From: Chthoniobacter flavus
Lineage (GTDB): Bacteria > Verrucomicrobiota > Verrucomicrobiia > Chthoniobacterales > Terrimicrobiaceae
Length of the DNA: 14,041 nucleotides
Direction: 5' to 3'
Assembly (NCBI GenBank): GCA_945903555.1
Contig: CAMDOJ010000023.1
Location: 1 to 14,041, forward strand
Below are positions 7,891-14,041 of this stretch, in pieces. A program made the translations under genes and the position numbers. The first letter of the stretch is position 1. Every line of letters starts with the position of its first letter. Under the pieces are notes generated by a model. That model had not been told where the DNA came from and ran no database searches. It worked only from the letters and a program-made list of their open reading frames with translations.

Positions 7891-7962
7891 TCATCATCCC
7901 CTCGATCAGTGTTGCACTAGTGGGTTGGCTTGTGTAGTAATCGAATTCTCACGCTTTAACCT

Positions 7963-8946
7963 ATGGGAAAGATTTACAACAACATCGTCGAAACCGTGGG
8001 CCACACACCCCTGGTCAAACTCAACCGCGTCACAGCCGGTCTCAACGCCACCATCGCTCTCAAATGCGAATTCTTTAATCCGCTTGGGAGCGTGAAAGAC
8101 CGCATCGGTATGGCTATGATCGAAGATGCCGAACAACGTGGTATCCTCACCCCAGATACCATCATCATCGAGCCCACAAGCGGAAATACCGGCATCGCTT
8201 TGGCGTTCGTTGCGGCCGCAAAAGGCTATAAGATTATCCTCACCATGCCTGAAACCATGAGCCTCGAGCGCCGCACCCTCCTTGCCATGCTAGGCGCGAA
8301 GCTTGTTCTCACTCCTGGTTCCGAGGGAATGAAAGGCGCTATTGCCAAGGCCGAGGCGCTCGTTCAAGAAACCCCGAACGCGTGGATGCCTCAACAATTT
8401 AACAACCCTGCGAATCCCGCGATCCATTCAAAGACGACGGCCGAAGAAATCTGGGCCGACACCGATGGCAAAGTGGACATCTTCGTCTCGGCCGTTGGAA
8501 CAGGCGGGACGATCACCGGTTGCGTTGAGGCGCTCCGCTCACGCAAACCCTCGTTTCAAGCGATCGCGGTGGAACCAGCCGACTCCCCAGTCATTTCTCA
8601 GACCCTTGCCGGTCAACCTGTCAAGCCAGGTCCGCACAAAATTCAAGGCACCGGTGCCGGATTCGTTCCAAATAACCTCCACCTCAAAAATGCCGCTGGT
8701 GAAGCCCAGATCATCGAGTGCATCCAAGTCAGCAACGATGACGCTTTTGCCATGGCACGGCGCCTCGCTAAGGAGGAAGGCATCCTTGGCGGGATCAGCA
8801 CCGGAGCGAACGTCCACGCTGCCATCGAAATTGCGAAACGTCCTGAAAATGCCGGAAAACTGATCGTCACGATCGGTTGCTCGACTGGTGAACGCTATTT
8901 GAGCACAGCCCTAGCCGATGCAGCCCGCGCGGAGGTAGGCGGTTAA
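7963..8946 (+). CDS. cysK: cysteine synthase A (O-acetylserine sulfhydrylase), PLP-dependent
   Basis: A 327-residue soluble enzyme making L-cysteine from O-acetylserine and sulfide. The family pattern is complete: HTPLVKLNR (14-22), PLGSVKDR (40-47) with the PLP Schiff-base lysine K45, EPTSGNTG (70-77, substrate loop), GTGGTITG (179-186, phosphate cup), the CysK-type KPGPHKIQGTGAGF (221-234) and GGISTGA (276-282). The last motif reads GCSTGERYLST (305-315) where PDSGERYLST or a close form is more usual; its Ser/Thr is kept, so activity is not in doubt. CysK is preferred over cystathionine beta-synthase because of the length and absence of extra domains. An ATG start seven residues before the first conserved block fits; there is no Shine-Dalgarno. 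TTGCAC (7912-7917) with TAGTAAT (7935-7941) is a weak promoter candidate. No serine acetyltransferase is nearby. Confidence 0.96.
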   Translation: MGKIYNNIVETVGHTPLVKLNRVTAGLNATIALKCEFFNPLGSVKDRIGMAMIEDAEQRGILTPDTIIIEPTSGNTGIALAFVAAAKGYKIILTMPETMSLERRTLLAMLGAKLVLTPGSEGMKGAIAKAEALVQETPNAWMPQQFNNPANPAIHSKTTAEEIWADTDGKVDIFVSAVGTGGTITGCVEALRSRKPSFQAIAVEPADSPVISQTLAGQPVKPGPHKIQGTGAGFVPNNLHLKNAAGEAQIIECIQVSNDDAFAMARRLAKEEGILGGISTGANVHAAIEIAKRPENAGKLIVTIGCSTGERYLSTALADAARAEVGG

Positions 8947-8947
8947 T

Positions 8948-9658
8948 ATGGCCACCTCACAAACACCGATTTTTGAAGGCCCTATCTTAGCTGATTCTGC
9001 TTTGGACAACGAACTCTTCTGGGAGAAAAACAAATCCCGCTTTTTCACAGCGGCTGCGATTCTTTTGCTCGCGGTAGTGGCCACCATCGCTTGGTTCGTT
9101 AAAAGCAGCCAAGCCAATAACCAAGCTCAAAAGCTTCTCGCCGAAGCCGGCGGAATCGAAGCTTATCAAGCTCTCATCGCTAAATATCCTTCGAGCATCC
9201 CGGCGGCCAATGCCCGCTTGCGGATCGCTGCGTTGCTCCGCGATGCAGGCAAATGGGACGACTCCACAGCCGCCTTCCGTGCGTTTCTGAAAGATTTTCC
9301 ACAACATGAACTCGCTGGAGGCGCTCTGTTGGGTATCGGACAAAACCAAGACGCAGCAGGTGATACTAAATCCGCTATCGCGACCTACCAGCAAGTGGTC
9401 ACACAATATCCCCAAAGCTATGCGGCTCCCTATGCTGCCTATTCGGAAGCGGAGATTTATCTTCGATCATTCCAGCGCGAGGAAGCACGCCGATCCTACA
9501 ACATGATAGGGTCACAATTCCCGCAGTCCCCAGTGGCTCGCATGGCTGCATCCCAACTCTCTCGCCTCGCTGCCACACCAGGTTCTTCATCATCAGCAGG
9601 TGCACCAGAAGCCTCGGTCGCTCAACCCGCCATCGAAGCCGTTCCCGCTAAGCCTTGA
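8948..9658 (+). CDS. membrane-anchored TPR protein, YfgM/CpoB-like
   Basis: A 236-residue protein with a short cytoplasmic N-terminus. FWEKNKSRFF precedes a single membrane helix at about 32-51, and tetratricopeptide-like helix pairs follow across about 55-206 (for example SAIATYQQVVTQYPQS, EEARRSYNMIGSQFPQS). The tail (207-236) is disordered and Ala/Pro/Ser-rich. The layout, with an N-in anchor and a periplasmic TPR domain, matches the ancillary SecYEG subunit YfgM/TPR_21 group; the last repeats resemble CpoB/YbgF. The role is probably as a scaffold for envelope protein folding or cell-wall machinery, but the exact function is not known. The ATG lies one base after the cysK stop, with GGAGG at 8931-8935 inside the cysK end, the clearest Shine-Dalgarno in the window, so translation is likely coupled to cysK. 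Confidence 0.85.
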   Translation: MATSQTPIFEGPILADSALDNELFWEKNKSRFFTAAAILLLAVVATIAWFVKSSQANNQAQKLLAEAGGIEAYQALIAKYPSSIPAANARLRIAALLRDAGKWDDSTAAFRAFLKDFPQHELAGGALLGIGQNQDAAGDTKSAIATYQQVVTQYPQSYAAPYAAYSEAEIYLRSFQREEARRSYNMIGSQFPQSPVARMAASQLSRLAATPGSSSSAGAPEASVAQPAIEAVPAKP

Positions 9659-9687
9659 TTGTTGCCCGCCTGCGCTGAGAGCCACCC

Positions 9688-10443
9688 ATGCGCTACCTGA
9701 TCCTATTTGGGTTCCTGCTTTCAGCGCTTTGCCTTAAGGCAGATGCGATTTCTCCGCAAACCGAGCAAATCGTTATTTCCATCGCTCCCGATTGGAACTC
9801 CTCGAGGGGTCGTCTCCAACTCTTCGAAAAACGGGATCGCGAATGGGCGCCCGCCTCGCCGCCTTGGGATGTCCTATATGGGCGCAACGGCCTTGCATGG
9901 GGGATTGGTGAGCATACCACTCCGACAAAGGCTACTCACCCCCTCAAGTGCGAAAGTGACAAGCGCTCGCCAGTCGGCATTTTCAAAATTGGGAAAATCT
10001 TCACCTATGACAACACCTTGCCGAAGGGGGCCGATTTTCCATTTCACACAATGTCCCATGCGGACGCATGGATTGATGATCCCTCGTTGCCAAACTACAA
10101 CCGCCATGTGCGTGTCGATCCTCAAAATCCCCCAGCGTGGTTCGAAAAGCAGCGCATGCGTTTGAACGACCCCCCTCACCGATGGCTTATCGAAATCCAG
10201 CATAATACGGAAAAGCCCATCCCGGGCGCGGGAAGCGCCATCTTTTTCCACATCCAGCGAGGTCCGAAAATCCCGACGGCCGGCTGCACCGTGATGTCGG
10301 AACCCCGAATTCGAGATTTGATCACTTGGCTTCGTGCGGACGCCGCTCCTCATTACATCCTTCTCCCGCGCAGTGAATACTTATCGCGCTGGAAAAGCTG
10401 GGGCCTTCCCTCTCCACAAGCGGCAAAGCAGATTCTCGACTAG
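9688..10443 (+). CDS. secreted L,D-transpeptidase-like protein (YkuD domain)
   Basis: A 251-residue exported protein. The signal peptide is residues 1-20, with likely cleavage after ADA. The YkuD-type catalytic block is SAIFFHIQRGPKIPTAGC: His188 and the nucleophile Cys200 are 12 residues apart. The site reads PTAGC instead of the common SHGC form, as I recall for the COG3786 subgroup of secreted YkuD proteins. SPVGIFKIG (94-102) is the family's typical upstream strand. There is no LysM or other wall-binding domain. Family members cut and rejoin peptidoglycan stem peptides, making 3-3 crosslinks or attaching proteins; which of these applies here is not visible. It lies 29 bases after the TPR gene, so it probably belongs to the same transcript, and both products face the periplasm. 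GAGAG at 9676-9680 is a weak ribosome-binding site. Confidence 0.88.
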   Translation: MRYLILFGFLLSALCLKADAISPQTEQIVISIAPDWNSSRGRLQLFEKRDREWAPASPPWDVLYGRNGLAWGIGEHTTPTKATHPLKCESDKRSPVGIFKIGKIFTYDNTLPKGADFPFHTMSHADAWIDDPSLPNYNRHVRVDPQNPPAWFEKQRMRLNDPPHRWLIEIQHNTEKPIPGAGSAIFFHIQRGPKIPTAGCTVMSEPRIRDLITWLRADAAPHYILLPRSEYLSRWKSWGLPSPQAAKQILD

Positions 10444-10458
10444 AGCGCCCTCTCACGA

Positions 10459-11316
10459 TCAGGTCAGATTGATCTGAAACACATACGGGCTCTGCTTCGA
10501 TCCCACAATCAACTCATTGGCCCCAGGCAAGAGTTCATAAATGAGTCTCTCTTTTTTTGCCCCTAAAGGAACCCCATTCACGATGGTGCCCAACGTGCTT
10601 CCCCGATCCCTTACAAAGTATCGATCCCCCTCACGCTCGATCGAACAGTGATTTCGCGAAACCTGAAATGGCAACATGTCAGCAATCATAAAATCATTTG
10701 CGGATAAAACTTCGACATGGTGGGAGCCGGACTGCGTTTTACGCCCAATGCAAAAGGGAAACTTAACCAACTGCATCGCTTCATATCCTTCAGGCATGAC
10801 GGACGAACACGTCGGAGTCATGGGTGTTAATATGATCGTCGAAACGGCGGTTTCTTGTTGACTCTCTGCTTGCATTTGAAATGGAGAAAATGGATGCGCC
10901 TCAATGGGCGTTGGTTTATTTGGAACCGCATTTTCCAATGGGCTCACTTGGGATTGGGGTGCAACACGGCCTTCATGTTGCAATCGGCTTGTCACGGAGC
11001 GCAATTGCTCAAATAGAGCCGAGAGATAGGGGAGCGAGCGGGCGGGTTGATCCAAAATGAGGGACTGAAAATCACCGGGATCCATCACCTCACATTCGGT
11101 AGGCTTTAAACATTGGGCTGAAGCGGTCCTTGGCCGCTCATCTATCATAGCCATTTCACCAAAAATATCCCCCTTGCCTAGCTGAGCTAGTATCACGGGT
11201 TTCGAATCCACGTCCGTCGTGAGTTCGACCTTTCCTTTAATAATGCGGTAGGCTTCCTGACTTAAATCCCCCTCTTTGAAAATGGTGCTACCCAGAACAT
11301 ATTTCACTTTTTTCAT
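10459..11316 (-). CDS. cyclic-nucleotide-binding domain / FHA domain fusion protein
   Basis: A 285-residue cytoplasmic signalling adaptor. Residues 5-100 form a Crp-type cNMP-binding domain with the phosphate-binding cassette GEMAMIDERPRTASA (G53, E54, R63), which matches the nucleotide-binding consensus. Residues 107-175 are a Pro/Ser/Gln-rich linker. Residues 180-285 form a forkhead-associated phosphothreonine-binding domain with GR (191-192), SRNH (220-223) and VNG (246-248). The FHA core reads GSTLGT where the usual form is GSTNGT, so a residue that contacts phosphopeptide is replaced by Leu. There is no DNA-binding helix-turn-helix, so it is not a transcription factor. I place the start at the ATG of 11314-11316, which overlaps the previous stop as TGATG. 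A GTG at 11355 would add 13 unconserved-looking residues inside the upstream gene and is less likely. It ends 15 bases from the convergent transpeptidase gene. Confidence 0.88.
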   Translation of the reverse strand: MKKVKYVLGSTIFKEGDLSQEAYRIIKGKVELTTDVDSKPVILAQLGKGDIFGEMAMIDERPRTASAQCLKPTECEVMDPGDFQSLILDQPARSLPYLSALFEQLRSVTSRLQHEGRVAPQSQVSPLENAVPNKPTPIEAHPFSPFQMQAESQQETAVSTIILTPMTPTCSSVMPEGYEAMQLVKFPFCIGRKTQSGSHHVEVLSANDFMIADMLPFQVSRNHCSIEREGDRYFVRDRGSTLGTIVNGVPLGAKKERLIYELLPGANELIVGSKQSPYVFQINLT

Positions 11317-11567
11317 CACTTCAGCAGGTCTTTCATAGCCGAGTCCTGCAACCACGCCAGCGCCTTGGTGTAGCTTTGACGCTCGAGATAATGGCGGAGT
11401 GTGGGATCTGTGTTGGAGGGAAGACTCGCAACCAATAAGTCTAGATGCGCAGCCGCAGATTTCAGCGCCTCCAGGTGCGCCGCGGCATCGCGATCACGGA
11501 AGGCGTGATCGGCGACGACGTCGAGGCGCGATTGGACAGCCGCTTTGAGGTTTTGATACAGGTTCAT
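11316..11567 (-). CDS. 83-residue unknown protein coupled to smc
   Basis: I do not recognise this protein. It is Ala/Leu-rich, predicted by eye to be nearly all helical, and has no membrane segment, signal peptide or cysteine. A short internal repeat, AAAHLEAL then AAAHLDLL ten residues on, lies in the middle. The C-terminal part (LRHYLERQSYTKALAWLQ) looks amphipathic and could bind a partner. The evidence that it is real is positional: its ATG overlaps the smc stop as ATGA, and its TGA overlaps the next ATG as TGATG, an arrangement unlikely by chance for a spurious frame. A role alongside SMC or the cNMP/FHA protein is only inferred. Confidence 0.8.
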   Translation of the reverse strand: MNLYQNLKAAVQSRLDVVADHAFRDRDAAAHLEALKSAAAHLDLLVASLPSNTDPTLRHYLERQSYTKALAWLQDSAMKDLLK

Positions 11568-14041
11568 GTTGCGACCACTTCTTCCTCAAGGGTCTCGGGT
11601 TGGAGGTTGTCCGCAACGGAGTCAGCTATCGCGATATCCTCACTCGCAAGGTTCTCGGATTTCCCAAAAACATTCGCCACGCTTTGATCGGACTTCTCGG
11701 AGTCCTCGGATTTTCCGCTGAACTTCACGCTAACGAGTTTGCTCACGCCGTGTTCTTCCATGGTCACTCCATAGAGCATGTCGGCACGACTGATCGTGCG
11801 TTTGTTGTGAGTGATCACGACAAATTGACTCTGTCCAGTGAAACGATCGAGGATTTTGATGAAGCGAGTGATATTCGACTCGTCCAACGGCGCATCCATT
11901 TCGTCCAGCACACAGAAGGGGCTCGGCTTCACCATATAAATGGCGAAGAGGAGAGAGACCGCCGTCATCGTTCGCTCCCCACCTGAGAGGAGACTGATGC
12001 TCTGGAGTTGCTTGCCGGGTGGCTTCGCTATGATGTCGATGCCACTCTCGAGTGGGTCGCTCGCATCCACCAAAACAAGATCCGCTCGACCCCCGCCGAA
12101 AAGCTCGGTGAACATCTCTTGGAAGTTGACGCGGACTTTCTCGAAGGTGTCGGCAAAGAGTGCCTTAGTCGTTTGGTTGATCTTCGCGATCACTTCCAGA
12201 AGCTCCGCTTTGGAGGATACCAAGTCTTCGTTTTGTTTTTCCAAAAATAGATACCGTTGCTCGAGCTCCTCGAACTCCTGAATGGCATCGATATTCACTG
12301 GGCCCATCGAGTCGAGGCGTGTTGTCAGTTCATTGACAAGTTGCTCAATGCGGTCCCAAGGAATGGATCCGCTTTGCGTTGGTGGTGGCTCCACCACAGA
12401 TTCCACCTTGGGCGCAGAGGTAGCCGCATCGGCCTCTTCGGGAGAATCGGATTTCCCCTGATCCCGATCGCGAAGGGCGCAGAGGAGCGCGTAGGTGTCA
12501 GGTTCAAAGGCCTCCAAATCGGCCTGATAGCGCTGCGTGATATGAGTGCGAATATTTTCCAACCGTATCTCACTCTGAGCGGCTTTCACTTCCCATCGAC
12601 TGCGTTCGTCATGAAGTTGCGCGAGTTGCTGCCGTGCAGCTCGAAGCGCGTTGTCCACGGCTTCGGCTTGAGCGTTAACCTCGGAACGCCGTGCCATCAG
12701 TGCGTTCAACTTGGCTTCCTCCATGGAAAGTTCTTCACGCCATTCCGTAATCGAAATATCGAGCGAGGCATTTTCTACGGTGAGCGACTCGATACGCGAT
12801 TCGTAGTTGGAGATATCGACTCGGCGGGCATCGAGAAGCTCATTGAGCTCAATGATGCGAGCCGTCATGGGGCCGCGCTGGCGATGGAGTCCTTCCTGTT
12901 GCTGGCGCTCAGTCGCAACCCTCACGCGAATTTCATTTAGCGCATCGGAGGCGTCGCTTTCATTTACACGGGCGACTTGGATTCGCGTTTCGCACTCGTT
13001 GCGCGTGGCTCGGCATCCGTCGAGAGCACACGTCGTTTTGGCGATGCGGGCCTCGAGTTCGCCCAATCGCGCTAGACTGCTACGAATAGCTTCCTCAATC
13101 GAAATAGTCTCACGTTGGAACGATCCGCGTTTGGCTTCGATGTCAGAGAGTTGGCGCTCCATGTGACGACGTTCATTTTCGATGGAGGCAGATTCGACCT
13201 GCGCGGCCTGCTGGGTATCGCGGGCATGACGAAGGCGCGTCGTCGCGGCTTCCATAGCGGCAACCGACCTCGAGCGAGTGATGGCCAGATCTTCGATACG
13301 AGCGGTGGCGGAAGTGAGTGCGATTTCCAACTTTTCGATTTGCACCTTGCGCAGCAGTGTCGACTGGCCCGCATTGTCGCCCGACTGCCCACCATAAATG
13401 AGTCCGCTGTGACTGATGAATCCGCCTTCCAGTGCGGTAAAGGCAAACCGGGGGTTTTCAGATCGCAACCGGAATGCGTCGCTCATGTTTTCGACAACGA
13501 GTACCCCTTTCAAAAGTTGCCTTGCCAAAACAGCACCCTCGCCATCCCCCTTCACACAATCAGATGCGCGCCCAAGAACACCGAAGGGAATTTCCCCATC
13601 GTACGCTTCCGTGCTACTTGAAATCCAGTTGGCAGGAATCACCGCCGCGCAACCGAGCTTGTTTCCCTGCAATGTCTGAATCGCAGCCTTGGCGGCATCG
13701 GGATCGCGGAAGATCACGGCCTGCAAAGCCGGCCCGAGAGCCGCTTCCATCGCGGGAATAAATCGTTCCTCAACGCGTATGTGTCCGGCCAGCGTTCCCG
13801 CAATCGCACTTTGAAAAAACTCCGGATTGTCGAGTCCGCGCAAAACAGCCTGCGTTCCTTCATCCAATCCTTCGCCTTGTTCCTGAAGCTGACGCAGGAT
13901 TTCCAAGCGGGACTCGACACCGGCAGCTTCTTTGCCCGCCTCGTTCATCACAGCATCGGCATTCTGCCTGTCGAATTGCGCTTGATCGTGGTCAGCGATG
14001 GATGCCGCAACCTCGGCCTGCGAATGTTCCAAGGCCAATTG
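11564..14041 (-). CDS. smc: chromosome segregation ATPase SMC, C-terminal two-thirds (5' end beyond the window)
   Basis: About 825 residues are visible; the frame runs open through 14041, so the TTG at 14036-14038 is an internal Leu, not the start. Numbering from that Leu, the hinge domain is about 60-220 (AALGPALQAVIF, LEGGFISHSGLIYGG). A long coiled coil runs 225-525, and the GPVNIDAIQEFEELEQRY segment (579-596) leads into the C-terminal head. The head has signature LLSGGERT (683-690), Walker B FCVLDEMDAPLDES (708-721) and H-loop THNK (743-746). The N-terminal Walker A head lies off the window. SMC dimers with kleisin ScpA and ScpB extrude DNA loops and separate chromosomes. Two unusual parts: a Pro/Ser/Glu-rich insert at 527-562 next to the head, and an acidic Ser/Glu/Asp tail at 774-824. 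The stop overlaps the next start as ATGA. Confidence 0.96.
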   Translation of the reverse strand, partial: QLALEHSQAEVAASIADHDQAQFDRQNADAVMNEAGKEAAGVESRLEILRQLQEQGEGLDEGTQAVLRGLDNPEFFQSAIAGTLAGHIRVEERFIPAMEAALGPALQAVIFRDPDAAKAAIQTLQGNKLGCAAVIPANWISSSTEAYDGEIPFGVLGRASDCVKGDGEGAVLARQLLKGVLVVENMSDAFRLRSENPRFAFTALEGGFISHSGLIYGGQSGDNAGQSTLLRKVQIEKLEIALTSATARIEDLAITRSRSVAAMEAATTRLRHARDTQQAAQVESASIENERRHMERQLSDIEAKRGSFQRETISIEEAIRSSLARLGELEARIAKTTCALDGCRATRNECETRIQVARVNESDASDALNEIRVRVATERQQQEGLHRQRGPMTARIIELNELLDARRVDISNYESRIESLTVENASLDISITEWREELSMEEAKLNALMARRSEVNAQAEAVDNALRAARQQLAQLHDERSRWEVKAAQSEIRLENIRTHITQRYQADLEAFEPDTYALLCALRDRDQGKSDSPEEADAATSAPKVESVVEPPPTQSGSIPWDRIEQLVNELTTRLDSMGPVNIDAIQEFEELEQRYLFLEKQNEDLVSSKAELLEVIAKINQTTKALFADTFEKVRVNFQEMFTELFGGGRADLVLVDASDPLESGIDIIAKPPGKQLQSISLLSGGERTMTAVSLLFAIYMVKPSPFCVLDEMDAPLDESNITRFIKILDRFTGQSQFVVITHNKRTISRADMLYGVTMEEHGVSKLVSVKFSGKSEDSEKSDQSVANVFGKSENLASEDIAIADSVADNLQPETLEEEVVAT

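Noticed and set aside
7912..7941. Promoter TTGCAC-TAGTAAT before cysK
   Set aside because: Only about half of the consensus bases match; too weak to list as a feature.
9688..9750. Lipobox-like LSALC in the transpeptidase signal peptide
   Set aside because: Leu at -1 does not fit the Gly/Ala/Ser required before the lipobox Cys; an ADA signal peptidase I site lies just after.
10464..10477. Palindrome TCAGATTGATCTGA near the convergent gene ends, as a bidirectional terminator
   Set aside because: The loop would be only two bases, the palindrome lies inside the cNMP-FHA coding end, and no T-tract follows on either strand.
11317..11355. GTG-initiated 13-residue extension of the cNMP-FHA protein
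   Set aside because: It would overlap the 83-aa gene by 40 bases; the ATG at 11316 gives the typical TGATG coupling and begins just before the domain.
12257..12940. 227-codon open frame on the + strand opposite smc
   Set aside because: Lies fully antisense to well-conserved SMC coiled-coil sequence and shows no domain or signal; a by-product of smc codon use.

Overview
The window has coding density, short intergenic gaps and signal peptides typical of a Gram-negative bacterium. Most starts lack a clear Shine-Dalgarno sequence and the tRNA does not encode its CCA end. Together with the mix of a tyrosine-autokinase export cassette, an unusual PEP carboxylase, and an smc gene coupled to an FHA gene, this makes me lean towards the PVC group, probably Verrucomicrobiota (Opitutae-like). 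That placement is impressionistic and untested.

Left end (1-421): the 3' two-thirds of a tRNA-Val(UAC), then a 367-bp AT-rich gap. The gap holds two similar hairpin/T7 elements that look like weak tandem terminators.

Envelope polysaccharide cassette (422-4894, + strand): an outer-membrane beta-barrel protein, a short single-SLBB Wza-type export protein (OPX), and a full-length Wzc-type BY-kinase with an inner-membrane Wzz region and a nine-tyrosine tail. Together they would form a trans-envelope export and chain-length control machine. The OPX protein lacks the C-terminal helix that makes Wza's own outer-membrane pore, so the adjacent barrel is the natural candidate for the channel. No glycosyltransferase, polymerase or flippase is present.

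Metabolic and envelope genes (5125-10443, + strand): PEP carboxylase (anaplerotic CO2 fixation), then cysteine synthase followed one base later by a membrane-anchored TPR protein, then a secreted YkuD-type L,D-transpeptidase-like protein. The PEP carboxylase keeps its catalytic motifs but appears to have lost parts of the aspartate feedback site.

Right end (10459-14041, - strand): a convergent operon read right to left. It holds the C-terminal two-thirds of the chromosome-condensation ATPase SMC (5' end off the window), an 83-residue unknown protein, and a cyclic-nucleotide-binding/FHA fusion. The junctions overlap as ATGA and TGATG, implying translational coupling.

I see no insertion sequence, CRISPR array, prophage or defence system. 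The best candidates for something new are the barrel/short-OPX pair, the probably desensitised PEP carboxylase, and the smc-coupled signalling genes. All family calls are from motif recognition by eye.
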